The notes under the pieces: model-generated
The model's input: only the letters and a program-made list of their open reading frames with translations
What the model was told of the DNA's origin: nothing
The model's database searches: none
NCBI RefSeq assembly: GCF_905220975.1
Contig: NZ_CAJNBK010000009.1
Coordinates: 124,001-188,000 of the forward strand
Direction of reading: 5' to 3'
Length of the DNA stretch: 64,000 nt
Source: Paraburkholderia haematera
Lineage (GTDB): Bacteria; Pseudomonadota; Gammaproteobacteria; Burkholderiales; Burkholderiaceae
Made by a program: the position numbers and the translations under genes
Part shown: in pieces, positions 1 through 8,806 of the stretch
Numbering within the stretch: position 1 is the stretch's first letter
Layout of the letters: each line of letters opens with the position of its first letter

Positions 1-244
1 TGGCCGACAGGTTCGATCGGTCCATTGCCAGTTCTGCTGCCATGTCGCCGAAAACCATTGGTTCGCGTAGATGTAGCAAGGCGAGCATACAAAACTGGGA
101 TGCGTTGACGTCGGTATCCCGCAGCGCTTCGTCGAAATGAGCCCATAAAGCGCGCATTGCGCGCTGGGCGAAAAAATGGTTGAGCGCGAGAGCGGAGATT
201 TCTCCGATTGCGAGCATCGACGACTCGCAATTCTGACTTTCCAT
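1..244 (-). CDS. MarR-family transcriptional regulator, N-terminal part (cut by window edge)
   Basis: The reverse strand reads an uninterrupted frame from ATG at 244 to the window edge, giving 81 residues. The visible part has an N-terminal helix region (LALNHFFAQRAMRAL) and then the start of a winged helix, with LRE preceding a MAAELAMDRSNLS stretch. That order, including the 'leLA..L.ld.s.ls' recognition-helix pattern, is typical of MarR-family regulators. The wing and dimer-closing helices lie outside the window. It follows the SDR gene on the same strand after a 169-bp gap, so it may respond to a substrate of that enzyme or of the efflux operon; this is inference only. Confidence 0.7.
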   Translation of the reverse strand, partial: MESQNCESSMLAIGEISALALNHFFAQRAMRALWAHFDEALRDTDVNASQFCMLALLHLREPMVFGDMAAELAMDRSNLSA

Positions 245-413
245 ATGTGCGGTTCCGGGTGCGTACGGGCTCGGTTGCAAAGAGTTCCGTGCTGCTGCGG
301 GCCGTCGTTGCAAGGCGCCGAAGTTGTCATGACCATGGACGCCTGAAGCTAATCACTCGTCGGCGCAGGGCGGGCCCGCGAACGTGATGCACGTTGCGGC
401 GGGAGAGAGGATT

Positions 414-1220
414 TCACGCGAGCCCGAATGTTTTCCTCAAGCTTGCATCCACGGGGCCGGAGGGCATGAAGCGCCGCAATTTGCGCAACAAGGATGCTTC
501 GCCGGCCGGCGTGCGACGCATACGCCAGGTACCGAGCGCCGCTTCAACGATTGTCTTCGCTACGCCGTCGGGCGCGGGGGCGCCATTGACACTGTTGACG
601 ACTGCGCTTGATGCAAGGACCCGCTCGCGATCATAGTCGGCGATCTTCGAACTCACCTCCGGTGCATTGACATCGAGATTTGTGCGGGTAAAGGACGGCT
701 CGACCAACGATACTCGGATACCGAACTGGCGCACCTCATGATCCAGTGTCTCGGTCAGCCCTTCGACGGCATGCTTGGACGCGGAGTAGAGTCCCATGTA
801 GGGGGCGGGCAAGAACCCGAGCACCGAACTGACATTGATGATCCTTCCGCCATGTTGTGCACGCATATGGGGAAGTACTGCCTGCGTCGTGCGCAGAATG
901 CTGAAGACGTTGGTATCGAACAGCGACAAGGCCTCGGCGGCCGAAGTTTCCTCCACGGCACCGATCAGGCTCGTTCCCGCATTATTGACGAGGACGTCGA
1001 TTCGCCCGGTGCGTTCGATGACGGACTGGATTCCGGCCTGGACCGAAGCATCGTCGCGAACATCCATCTCGACAAGCTCGACTCCGGAGATAGGCACCGC
1101 TTTTGCAATGCTGCGTACTGTGCCAAACACGCGGCAATCTCGCCTCGTAAACCTCTCGGCGGTGGCGCGTCCGATACCCGATGACACGCCGGTCACAACG
1201 ACAACCGTGGAATGCGACAT
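414..1220 (-). CDS. Short-chain dehydrogenase/reductase (SDR) family oxidoreductase
   Basis: This is a 268-residue classical SDR. The Rossmann cofactor motif TGVSSGIG lies near the N-terminus, NNAG follows in the middle, and the catalytic pair appears as YSASK. The frame is open back to 1271, inside the end of the RND gene. The ATG at 1220 is preferred because GGAG lies about 8 bases upstream and the protein then begins MSHSTVVVVTG, as usual for the family. The RND stop is only 31 bp upstream on the same strand, so it is probably the last gene of the efflux operon. Substrate unknown: SDRs reduce or oxidise carbonyl/alcohol groups with NAD(P)(H). Confidence 0.9.
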   Translation of the reverse strand: MSHSTVVVVTGVSSGIGRATAERFTRRDCRVFGTVRSIAKAVPISGVELVEMDVRDDASVQAGIQSVIERTGRIDVLVNNAGTSLIGAVEETSAAEALSLFDTNVFSILRTTQAVLPHMRAQHGGRIINVSSVLGFLPAPYMGLYSASKHAVEGLTETLDHEVRQFGIRVSLVEPSFTRTNLDVNAPEVSSKIADYDRERVLASSAVVNSVNGAPAPDGVAKTIVEAALGTWRMRRTPAGEASLLRKLRRFMPSGPVDASLRKTFGLA

Positions 1221-1251
1221 GAAAAGCTCCGTTTGGTGATTTGATGGTGTT

Positions 1252-4200
1252 TCAACGCGCGTCGAGCGCATCCTGGGTCATCGGTTCGGAGCGCGAAGAC
1301 TGGTGATTCCGGCTCTTGTGCGAACCCGCAGGGCTGCCGGGGCGGATCCTGAACCAGATCGCGAACATGGCCGGCAGGAACACCAGCGTGAGAATCGTTC
1401 CGGCTAACGTGCCGCCGATCAGCGTGTAGGCGAGCGTTCCCCAGAACACCGAATGCGTCAGCGGGATGAATGCCAGGATCGCCGCCATGGCCGTGAGGAT
1501 CACCGGGCGCGCCCGCTGCACAGTGGCTTCGACGACCGCATGGAACGGATCCAGCCCGGCATGTTCGTTCTGGTGAATCTGCCCGATCAGGATCAGCGTG
1601 TTGCGCATCAGGATGCCCGAGAGCGCGATGAGGCCGACCAGCGCGTTGATGCCGAACGGCTGCCGGAACAGGATCAATGTCGGAACGACGCCAATGAGGC
1701 CGAGCGGACTCGTCAGGAACACCATCACCATCGCCGAGATCGAGCGAACCTGGAGAATGATGATGATCAGCGTGATCGCCAGCATGATCGGGAACAGCGG
1801 CAGCATCGCAGTCGTCGCTTTGCCCGATTCCTCGATGGAGCCAGCCTGCTCGATCCGGTAGCCGGTCGGCAGCTTCGCGATGATCGGCTGAAGCTGCCTG
1901 GTGATTGCCGTCGATACGTCCGGTGGCTGCAGATTTTCGGCAATGTCGCCACGTACCGTGATCGTCGGCACGCGGTCGCGCCAGCGCATGATCGGCTCCT
2001 CCAGCCGCACGTCGACCTTGCCGACCTGCGACAGCGGAATGCGCTGCCCGTTGGCGCCGGCCAGCGTGAAATCGCCGAGCCGGGCCGGGTCGAGACGCAC
2101 ATCGCCGGCCGAACGCGCGACGACCTGCACGTTTCGAATGTCCTCACGCACGGCGGTGACAGGCACGCCGGTGAGCAGGAACTGCAGCTGTTGCGCGACG
2201 GCGCTGGATGTCAATCCCACCGCCTGCAAGCGATCCTGCTGCAACGTGAAGTGCAGCGTCGGTGAGCGCGTGCCCCAGTCCGTGTTGACCGTGCGCATCA
2301 TCGGACTGGCCTCCATCACCTGCTGGACTTGAGCCGCGATTCCACGCAGCTTGTCTGCGTCCGGACCGGTGACGCGATACGCGACCGGGAACGGCGAATA
2401 CGGCCCGAACACGAGTTGCGTGACGCGCACGCGCGCTTCGGGAACAAGACCGTCGGCGATGGCTCGCCGCAGTCGCGCCTTCAATGCATCGCGTTCCTCC
2501 TGACTGTCCGTGCGGATCACGATCTTCGCGAACGACGGATCGGGCAGTTCCGGGCCCATCGCCAGGAAAAAGCGCGGTGCACCTTGCCCGACGTACGCGG
2601 TGACGATCCTGGCGTCCTTCTGTTTAGCCAGCCACGCCTCCACCTTTTCGGTAGCAGCGCTGGTTTGAGAAATGGAGGTGCCATAGGGCATCTGCACCTC
2701 GACCAGCACTTCTGGACGGTCGGAGATGGGGAAGAACTGCTTCTTGACCACGCCCATGCCGACGATGGCCAGGGCGAAGAGGCCAACGACCGAACCGGCA
2801 ACCAGCCATTTGCGCGCGATGACACGCGTGAGCAGCTTACGGAAGCGGTTGTAGCGCGGCGTGTCGTAGATCGCGTCATGCCCGCCTTCGACCTTTTTGA
2901 AGTCGGGCAGCATCTTCACGCCGAGGTAGGGCGTAAAGACCACGGCAACGACCCAGGATGCGATCAGTGCAATGCCGACGATCCAGAACATGTTGCTGGT
3001 GTATTCGCCTGCGGTGGACCTCGCGAAGCCGTTGGGCATGAAGCCGACCGCCGTCACCAGCGTGCCCGACAGCATGGGGGCGGCAGTGTGGCTCCAGGCA
3101 TAGGCAGAGGCGGCCACACGGCTGTAGCCTTCCTCCATTTTCACCACCATCATTTCAATGGCGATGATCGCGTCGTCCACCAGCAGGCCCAGCGCCAGGA
3201 TCAGGGATCCCAGCGTGATGCGGTCGAAGTTCTTGCCGGTCGCGGCCATCACCACGAACACGATGGCCAGCGTCAACGGCACGGCGGCGGCAACCACCAG
3301 GCCTGCGCGCCAGCCCATGCTCACGAAGCTCACGAGCATGACCACCAGCAGGGCGACGAAAAACTTGACCATGAACTCGTCGACCGCCGAATGAATGTTG
3401 ACGGCCTGATCGGTGACCTTGGTCAGGCTCATGCCCAGCGGCAACCCGGCGTTGATTGCGCCGACCTCGCTGTCCAGCGCCTTGCCGAGGTCGAGCCCGT
3501 TCCAGCCGTCGCGCATCACGATGCCCAGCAGCAGCGCGGGCTCGCCGTTGTTGCGGATCATGAATGTCGCAGGATCTTCATAACCGCGCTCGACGGTGGC
3601 AATGTCCGACAGTTTCAGCGTGCGGCCCTGCACGACGACCGGCGTGTCACGGATCTTCTGCAGATTGTCGAAGGCGCCGTCCAGGCGAATGAACACCTCT
3701 GGACCTTTGGTCTCCACGGAGCCGGCTGGCGTCAGGGCGTTCTGGCCATTGAGCGCGGCGAACACGTCCTGCGGGCTGACACCGAGCGTTGCCAGCCGGT
3801 CATGCGAGAACTGGACGTAGATGCGCTCGCCCTGCTCGCCGATGATATTGACCTTCTTCACGCCCGGCACATGCAGCAGCCGTTGCCGCAGCGTCTCGGC
3901 ATCGCGCACGAGCAGCCGTTGCGGTTCGCCCCGGGCTTTCAGTGCGAAGAGCGCAAACGTGACATCAGCATATTCGTCGTTGACCATCGGCCCGATCACG
4001 CCAGCCGGAAGGTTGGCTGCTTCGTCGCCGATTTTTTTCCGGGCCTGGTAGAACTGCTCCTGCACTTCCGACGGTGGTGTGCTGTCGAGCAATGTTAGCG
4101 TCGTGAAGGCCAGGCCAGGTCGTGTGTAAGTTTCGGTCCGGTCGTACCAGCGCAGCTCCTGCATGCGCTTTTCGATCTTCTCTGCGACCTGATCGTGCAT

Positions 4201-4389
4201 TTCCTGCGCAGTGGCCCCCGGCCATACGGTGACGATGGTCATCACCTTGATTGTGAACGCTGGATCTTCGGCGCGACCCAGCTTGAAGAACGACAGGAGC
4301 CCGGCCAGCGAGATCAGGCAGATCAGGAACAGGATGATGGAACGCTCGCGCACGGCGAGCGCCGACAGATTGAATCGGCCTTCGCTCAC
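1252..4389 (-). CDS. RND efflux pump, HAE1-type inner-membrane permease
   Basis: This is a 1045-residue proton-driven pump of the AcrB/MexB superfamily. It has a first transmembrane helix after RFNLSALAVRERS, two large periplasmic loops, a membrane core with VDDAIIAIE carrying the Asp pair of the proton relay in TM4, and a second six-helix block. The start is GTG at 4389: this GTGA overlaps the stop of the membrane fusion gene. The longer upstream frame is an Arg-rich shadow. Sequence style (LGRAEDPAFTIK, ATAQEMHDQV) recalls the TriC/MexK branch of HAE1 pumps, from memory rather than from a search. With the fusion protein (4386-5501) and outer membrane factor (6279-7739) it makes a complete tripartite exporter; substrate unknown. 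Confidence 0.95.
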   Translation of the reverse strand: MSEGRFNLSALAVRERSIILFLICLISLAGLLSFFKLGRAEDPAFTIKVMTIVTVWPGATAQEMHDQVAEKIEKRMQELRWYDRTETYTRPGLAFTTLTLLDSTPPSEVQEQFYQARKKIGDEAANLPAGVIGPMVNDEYADVTFALFALKARGEPQRLLVRDAETLRQRLLHVPGVKKVNIIGEQGERIYVQFSHDRLATLGVSPQDVFAALNGQNALTPAGSVETKGPEVFIRLDGAFDNLQKIRDTPVVVQGRTLKLSDIATVERGYEDPATFMIRNNGEPALLLGIVMRDGWNGLDLGKALDSEVGAINAGLPLGMSLTKVTDQAVNIHSAVDEFMVKFFVALLVVMLVSFVSMGWRAGLVVAAAVPLTLAIVFVVMAATGKNFDRITLGSLILALGLLVDDAIIAIEMMVVKMEEGYSRVAASAYAWSHTAAPMLSGTLVTAVGFMPNGFARSTAGEYTSNMFWIVGIALIASWVVAVVFTPYLGVKMLPDFKKVEGGHDAIYDTPRYNRFRKLLTRVIARKWLVAGSVVGLFALAIVGMGVVKKQFFPISDRPEVLVEVQMPYGTSISQTSAATEKVEAWLAKQKDARIVTAYVGQGAPRFFLAMGPELPDPSFAKIVIRTDSQEERDALKARLRRAIADGLVPEARVRVTQLVFGPYSPFPVAYRVTGPDADKLRGIAAQVQQVMEASPMMRTVNTDWGTRSPTLHFTLQQDRLQAVGLTSSAVAQQLQFLLTGVPVTAVREDIRNVQVVARSAGDVRLDPARLGDFTLAGANGQRIPLSQVGKVDVRLEEPIMRWRDRVPTITVRGDIAENLQPPDVSTAITRQLQPIIAKLPTGYRIEQAGSIEESGKATTAMLPLFPIMLAITLIIIILQVRSISAMVMVFLTSPLGLIGVVPTLILFRQPFGINALVGLIALSGILMRNTLILIGQIHQNEHAGLDPFHAVVEATVQRARPVILTAMAAILAFIPLTHSVFWGTLAYTLIGGTLAGTILTLVFLPAMFAIWFRIRPGSPAGSHKSRNHQSSRSEPMTQDALDAR

Positions 4390-5501
4390 GGACGTGCTCC
4401 TTCGTTTGCCATCGCGACGGCCTGGCCGGACACGCGGACCTGTTCGCCTTCGTGCAGCAACTGGGCACCGAGCGCAATGACGCGATCGCCTTGCTTCAAC
4501 GTACCGGACACGCGCGCGCTGTCGTCGTCCAGGTGAAGAACCGTCACCGGCTGCCATGCGACCCTGGTCGGCTCGCCGTTGGCGATCCACACGCCGGGCC
4601 CTTTGCCCGCATCGAGCACCGCGCCGATCGGCACCTGCATGCCGCCCTGGAGCGCCACGCGTGCGTCCGGTACCTCGATCGTGACGGTCGCGCCTAGCGG
4701 CGCGTCGGCCAGCGCACCCTGCAACACGTAACGCGCTTCGAAGGTGCGGGTACGCGGATCTGCCGAATCCGAGAGCTGGCGCAGCGTGGCTGGCACGCCG
4801 GCGCTGCTGTCGCCGAACAGGGCCGCCTGGGCAACTGAACCGATGATGGGACGTAGGGTTTCCGGAAGCTGGATCACAGCCTCGCGACGGCCCGCGTGGG
4901 CCAGTCGCACCACGGGCTGTCCCGCGCTGACGACCTGGCCCGGTTCGGCCAGCGTTTCCATCACGACGCCATCGCCGTCCGCGGCCAACTCGGCATAGCC
5001 CGTCGCATTGCGCGCCACGTCGGCGTCGGCCTGGGCCGCGCTGAGCTGCGCCCTGGCGGCATCGGCGGCCGCCTTGGCCTGATCGTAGGCCGAAGCCGAG
5101 ATCGCACCCGTGCCGCGCAGGTCGCGATAGCGCTCCTCATCCTGCGCGGTCTGCTGCGCCCGCGCCCGCGCGGCGGTGACCGCCTCCTGCCGGGCCTGCG
5201 CGGCAAGCTTGAGATCGATGGGATCGAGGCGCATCAGCAGCTGGCCGCGTTTGACGGTTTGGCCGGTATCCACAAGCCGTTCCAGCACCTTGCCGGAAAC
5301 ACGGAAACCCAGATCGCTCTGCACGCGAGCCGCGACAGTCCCCGTAAACGAACGGGCTGCGGGGACGGCGCTCTGAACGATGGCCGTGCGCACCAGCGGT
5401 ACCTCGGTGCGCGGATCGGGCGGTGCTTTTTCGCCGCAGGCCGCTAGCGCAAGCGGCAGCGCACAGGCGAGTGCGGAGGTGGCGAGGCGACGCGAGAACA
5501 T
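4386..5501 (-). CDS. RND efflux periplasmic adaptor (membrane fusion protein), lipoprotein
   Basis: This is a 371-residue HlyD/AcrA-type adaptor. A lipoprotein signal ends in LALAAC, with Cys22 as the likely lipidated residue. A lipoyl half (GFRVSGKVLERLVDTGQTVKRGQ) is followed by an alpha-helical hairpin rich in Ala/Gln/Arg (about residues 105-160). The second lipoyl half carries ADGDGVV and AEPGQVVSAGQPV, and beta-barrel and membrane-proximal domains follow. It links the pump to the outer membrane channel. It is the first gene of the operon: its stop overlaps the GTG start of the pump by 4 bp. The promoter upstream is covered by an inverted repeat that probably binds the neighbouring TetR protein. 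Confidence 0.95.
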   Translation of the reverse strand: MFSRRLATSALACALPLALAACGEKAPPDPRTEVPLVRTAIVQSAVPAARSFTGTVAARVQSDLGFRVSGKVLERLVDTGQTVKRGQLLMRLDPIDLKLAAQARQEAVTAARARAQQTAQDEERYRDLRGTGAISASAYDQAKAAADAARAQLSAAQADADVARNATGYAELAADGDGVVMETLAEPGQVVSAGQPVVRLAHAGRREAVIQLPETLRPIIGSVAQAALFGDSSAGVPATLRQLSDSADPRTRTFEARYVLQGALADAPLGATVTIEVPDARVALQGGMQVPIGAVLDAGKGPGVWIANGEPTRVAWQPVTVLHLDDDSARVSGTLKQGDRVIALGAQLLHEGEQVRVSGQAVAMANEGARP

Positions 5502-5534
5502 GAAAGTCCCATCGATGAAGTGATGACGGCTTTC

Positions 5535-5563
5535 ATTATGGTTCTAGTGACTAAGTTAGTCAA
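5535..5563 (-). promoter_or_regulatory. Promoter of the MFP-RND operon
   Basis: On the reverse strand TTGACT (5563-5558) and CATAAT (5540-5535) are separated by 17 bp, each matching five of six consensus sigma-70 bases. The promoter lies 34 bp upstream of the adaptor start codon, and its -35 box sits inside the inverted repeat at 5547-5570. Confidence 0.6.
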
Positions 5564-5570
5564 TAGTCAC
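5547..5570. promoter_or_regulatory. Probable TetR operator A (GTGACTA-N10-TAGTCAC)
   Basis: These are perfect 7-bp inverted arms with a 10-bp spacer; one more flanking base pair (A/T) extends the symmetry to 8 bp. The same arms with the same spacing recur at 6231-6254. The site covers the -35 box of the MFP-RND promoter, which suggests repression by the TetR protein encoded at 5585-6208. Confidence 0.7.
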
Positions 5571-5584
5571 TGGTATTGATCGCG

Positions 5585-6208
5585 TCAGGGCGACAGACTT
5601 CGGAGAACCAGGCTGGACAGCTGCGCAGGCGCGACATCGGTGGTGTCGCGGTTGTACTGCAGGAGTAGCGGGTTGAGGTACGGGCGCAGCACCAGATAGA
5701 TTGCCATCGCGGTTTCGTCCAGCGGCGTCTTGCGTTCGAAGTCTCCGCTTTGGCGACCTTCCTGCAGAATTTCCTGGAGCAGCTTCTGAACACGTGCCTC
5801 ATAGGCTTGCACCGCCTGCCAGTTTTCCGTGGCGGCCGATGCTGCGATTTCGTATAGCTTGCGGTCCCGGAAAAACAGCCTGAGGCTGGCTTCGGTAAAG
5901 ACCTTGAAGATCCGTCGCAGCTTCTCCGGCGGCAGATCGGTCTCTGCGACGGCTGTCCGGACCTCGCTTTCGATTTCGCGCAGGCAGTTGACGCAGATCA
6001 TCTCGCCAATGGCCTGCTTGGATTCAAAGAACTTGTAGATGTAGGCCTTGGAAAACCCGATCGCCCTGGCAAGGTCCGAGACCGTCGTTTTCTCGTAGCC
6101 ATACCGGCTGAAGTGCTCGGTGGCGGCGGCAACGATCTGGTCCCGAACCTCGTGATCAGCCGGGCCGCGCGCGGGGACGGAGGAAGTGGTGGTGTTTTTC
6201 ATGGGCAT
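5585..6208 (-). CDS. TetR/AcrR-family regulator of the efflux system
   Basis: This is a 207-residue protein with an N-terminal TetR helix-turn-helix at about residues 20-65 (IVAAATEHFSRYGYEKTTVSDLARAIGFSKAYIYKFF) and a C-terminal ligand-binding domain ending LLLQYN...LVLRSLSP. The first ATG is at 6208, with a second in frame at 6202; no clear ribosome site separates them. The gene sits between the outer membrane factor gene (divergent) and the MFP-RND operon (same strand, downstream). Two copies of one inverted repeat flank it, one over each promoter. It is therefore most likely a local repressor released by an efflux substrate. Its own transcription probably starts near operator B. Confidence 0.92.
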   Translation of the reverse strand: MPMKNTTTSSVPARGPADHEVRDQIVAAATEHFSRYGYEKTTVSDLARAIGFSKAYIYKFFESKQAIGEMICVNCLREIESEVRTAVAETDLPPEKLRRIFKVFTEASLRLFFRDRKLYEIAASAATENWQAVQAYEARVQKLLQEILQEGRQSGDFERKTPLDETAMAIYLVLRPYLNPLLLQYNRDTTDVAPAQLSSLVLRSLSP

Positions 6209-6220
6209 AGCATACAGGAA

Positions 6221-6248
6221 TGGACAACTAGTGACTATTTGGTATAGT
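6221..6248 (+). promoter_or_regulatory. Promoter of the outer membrane factor gene
   Basis: TGGACA (6221-6226) and TATAGT (6243-6248) are separated by 16 bp, each one base from consensus. The -10 box and spacer lie inside the inverted repeat at 6231-6254. The predicted transcript would start near 6255, about 24 bases before the chosen ATG. Confidence 0.6.
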
Positions 6249-6254
6249 AGTCAC
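6231..6254. promoter_or_regulatory. Probable TetR operator B (GTGACTA-N10-TAGTCAC)
   Basis: This second copy has identical 7-bp arms and the same 10-bp spacer as the site at 5547-5570; the spacer sequence differs. It overlaps the -10 region of the outer membrane factor promoter and lies 23 bp upstream of the tetR start codon. It could therefore control both divergent genes. Confidence 0.7.
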
Positions 6255-6278
6255 AATCAGAATCTCGTAAAGACGCTT

Positions 6279-7739
6279 ATGCTACCCAAACACCTCCTTG
6301 CTGCGGTCATTGTCGCCAGCCTCTCGGCGGCCTGCGCTGTCGGCCCCGACTATGCCCGGCCCGATGTTGCCATGCCGGACCATTTCCAGGGCCAGGCTGC
6401 GGTGGATCACCGGCAGGCGGCGGCGAGCGCAGACCTGGTCACGTGGTGGACGGGTTTCGGCGATCCGCAACTGACGCGATTCGTCGCGCTTGCGCTGGAG
6501 CAGAACCTCGACCTCGCGCAGGCATCCGCTCGCGTCGTGCAGGCGCGTGCAGGACTTGGCGCGGCGAATGCCGCGCTGCTGCCTTCTGGCAATGTTAGTG
6601 GCCAGGCGGCCCGGGTCTACCAGTCGGTTGAAACTCCGCTGGGACGTGTCCTGAATTCAACGCCCGGTTTCGATCGCTACGGCAACGACTACGAGGCCAA
6701 TTTCAACGCGAGCTGGGAACTGGATGTGTTTGGTGGCCTGCGTCGCGGGCGGGAAGCGGCACTTGCCGACTATCAGGCTTCAGAGGCCGGCGAGGTGGCT
6801 ACGCGCCTGGCTGTGGCAGCACAGACCGCCGACATCTACATCACCATCCGTGGATTGCAGGCTCGTCTGCAGGTGGCCCGCAAGCAGTTGCAGACGCAGC
6901 AGGATCTGCTCTCGACCATCAAGCTTCTGTATGGGAAAGGCTTGGCGGCCGATCTTCAGGTGAGCCAGGCTGAAGGCGCGCTTGCGCAGGTTCAGGCGTC
7001 CATCCCGGTCCTCGAGGCGGGGCTGGATGCGGCGATGAACGCGCTGGATGTGATGCTGGGCTCACAGCCCGGCACGCATCGGGCGGAACTCATCGAGGGC
7101 GTCGATATCCCGGCCGCCCCGCGAATCGCAGGCACCGGATCGCCTGGCGAGTTGCTCAGGCGTCGGCCCGATCTGATCGTGGCCGAGCGTCGCCTTGCTG
7201 CATCGAACGCGCGTATCGGCGTGGCAGTCGCTGAGTATTACCCCAAGCTGTCACTCAGTGGACTGATCGGGAGCGCCACTTCAGTGGCCAGCGGCAACCT
7301 GTTCAGTAGCGGCGCCAGTCAGGCCGCTGGTCTGCTGGGGCTGCGCTGGCGTCTGTTCGATTTCGGCCGCATCAATGCGCAGATCAATGAGGCCAAAGGC
7401 CAGGACGCCGAGATGCTCGCCGCGTACCGGCTTGCCGCATTGCACGCAACGGAGGACGTCGAGAATTCTTTCTCTGCGCTCGTGAAGCGCGAGGAGCAGG
7501 CTGCCGTTCTCGCGCAGGGTGTGAACTCGCTAGGCCGGGCGCGAGCCGCCTCGTTTGCGGCCTACCAGAAAGGTGTCGTCAGCCTGATCGAGGTCCTGCA
7601 GGCCGATCAAAACTTGCTGCGCGCATCCGACGAGCGGGTGCAGGCGCAAACGGAGTCCGCGCGCGCAGCGGTCGCTGCATTCAAGGCACTCGGCGGAGGG
7701 TGGCAACCCGCCGATCCTCAGGCCGTTGCAAGCCGATAG
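6279..7739 (+). CDS. RND efflux outer membrane factor, NodT/OprM-type lipoprotein
   Basis: This is a 486-residue TolC-like channel. The chosen ATG at 6279 gives a lipoprotein signal ending LSAAC (Cys19), followed by AVGPDYARPD, the standard N-terminus of OprM-type lipoproteins. Two outer-membrane-efflux repeats follow, each with long Ala/Gln/Leu-rich helices (RVVQARAGLGAANAALLPSG and RRLAASNARIGVAVAEYYPK). The frame is open 93 bases further upstream, but that stretch crosses the promoter and operator and is not coding. It is transcribed away from its tetR gene, completes the tripartite pump with the two genes at 1252-5501, and should be co-regulated with them. Confidence 0.94.
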   Translation: MLPKHLLAAVIVASLSAACAVGPDYARPDVAMPDHFQGQAAVDHRQAAASADLVTWWTGFGDPQLTRFVALALEQNLDLAQASARVVQARAGLGAANAALLPSGNVSGQAARVYQSVETPLGRVLNSTPGFDRYGNDYEANFNASWELDVFGGLRRGREAALADYQASEAGEVATRLAVAAQTADIYITIRGLQARLQVARKQLQTQQDLLSTIKLLYGKGLAADLQVSQAEGALAQVQASIPVLEAGLDAAMNALDVMLGSQPGTHRAELIEGVDIPAAPRIAGTGSPGELLRRRPDLIVAERRLAASNARIGVAVAEYYPKLSLSGLIGSATSVASGNLFSSGASQAAGLLGLRWRLFDFGRINAQINEAKGQDAEMLAAYRLAALHATEDVENSFSALVKREEQAAVLAQGVNSLGRARAASFAAYQKGVVSLIEVLQADQNLLRASDERVQAQTESARAAVAAFKALGGGWQPADPQAVASR

Positions 7740-7751
7740 CACCGCCACCCT

Positions 7752-7771
7752 GGGCCGGCCGCAGCCGGCCC
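7752..7771 (+). terminator. Possible weak terminator after the outer membrane factor gene
   Basis: GGGCCGGC and GCCGGCCC form a perfect 8-bp stem with a CGCA loop, 12 bp past the stop codon. The following T-run is poor (GCTCGTTTG), so termination may be weak. Confidence 0.4.
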
Positions 7772-8139
7772 GCTCGTTTGCAGAGGCTTCCTCCGACAGT
7801 CGGGATGCTGTTTCCGGCGCCTGCCGATGCGCAGTGCGCACGACGGGCAAGTGACCGTTGGTAATTCGAGAACGGCCACAACTAGTGCAATGACCTGACT
7901 GACGGAAACGGGTCGACTTCAGTCCTCCGCGTTCTCGGAGAGCAGTCATTCCACCGGTTGCGATTAGATGGAAGCCCAAGGTCAGCAAAGGCCGATCACC
8001 CGCCCTTTATGTCGCGTCGGCCAACGGCAGATTGTCGGCCGGAACTGCCATGCGCCATTAACGCCGACGCGACCGCTCCTGGACGCAGGCCGGACATTCT
8101 TCCATGCGCGCATCAACCGTCCGGGCGAGCGCCATCGCC
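7772..8139. other. Non-coding stretch without a recognised gene
   Basis: There is no frame with convincing codon structure or recognisable protein similarity on either strand. It lies between the efflux locus and two gene remnants, and is probably decayed sequence from past rearrangement. Confidence 0.5.
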
Positions 8140-8470
8140 CTATTCATAGTCTCGGATCCGGGACGGCATGAGATACCCCGATCGCTCGCCATTCAGCACC
8201 GAAGCCAGAACACGCATATCGATACCGCCGCCCGTTAGTACAGCGGCAATGCGCTTGCCAGCAAAGTAAGGATGGCCGGCTGCCGCAAGAGAAGAATAGA
8301 AAGGAGCCGCTGCCTCGGTCTCGCACGCATACATTTGCGCGCGGGAGCCCCAATGCATACATACCAGCGCAATACCTGATATCAGTCCTCCGCCTCCGAA
8401 AGGAACGAGTATCACGTCGACGTCTGGCAGGTCCTCCAATATCTCCTGTCCGATAGTCGCGTTGGCTTTG
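8140..8470 (-). pseudogene. Remnant of a PLP-dependent threonine/serine dehydratase-like gene (C-terminal third)
   Basis: The reverse strand reads ANATIGQEILEDLP followed by VILVPFGGGGLISGIA, the glycine-rich phosphate-binding loop of fold-type II PLP enzymes (threonine dehydratase and serine racemase). It continues to a stop at 8140-8142. About two thirds of the protein, including the PLP-lysine domain, is missing upstream. At about 8470 the similarity ends exactly where a GST remnant begins on the other strand, so this is a rearrangement breakpoint. The fragment has no start of its own and is most likely dead. Confidence 0.7.
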
Positions 8471-8767
8471 GCACGCAGGCGGATGATGCGACAAGCGTGG
8501 GAGCAAGGTATCGGCCGCCATACGTACGATGAAATCGTTCATATTGGGATGCCAGGGTGGCGGGCGGTGGCTGATCTGTTAGACGACAGGACCTATCTGC
8601 TCGGCGATGTGCCGAGTACGCTCGATGCGACTGGCTTTGCATGGATACATTGCGTTCTCCATCATCCCTTTGAAAGCCCAATTCGTGCTTACATCGCGGG
8701 AGAGAAGTGGCTCGTGGCTTATCACGACCGTATCTGGGAACGGTGGTGGATGCGCTCGAATGATTGA
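8462..8767 (+). pseudogene. Remnant of a glutathione S-transferase-family gene (C-terminal domain)
   Basis: The frame reads RRRMMRQAWEQGIGRH, then DEIVHIGMPGWRAVADLLDDRTYLLG, then STLDATGFAWIHCVL, ending WERWW. This matches the all-helical C-terminal domain of metaxin-like bacterial GSTs (length-conserved GRH, LLGD.PS..DA motifs). The thioredoxin-like N-terminal half is absent. The only available start is a TTG at 8462 without a ribosome site. The fragment meets the dehydratase remnant head to head at about 8465, so both were probably cut by the same event. Confidence 0.65.
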
Positions 8768-8806
8768 CGAAGGGGGTTCGACGTTCGTTATCTCGCGCGC
8801 CGCACT

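Noticed and set aside
2329..4098. 589-codon plus-strand open frame inside the RND pump gene
   Set aside because: His/Asp/Arg-rich composition and position opposite a conserved pump gene mark it as an antisense shadow.
4390..4590. Extended N-terminus of the RND pump from an upstream start
   Set aside because: The extension is an Arg-rich out-of-family segment inside the adaptor gene; the GTG at 4389 overlapping the adaptor stop gives the normal N-terminus.
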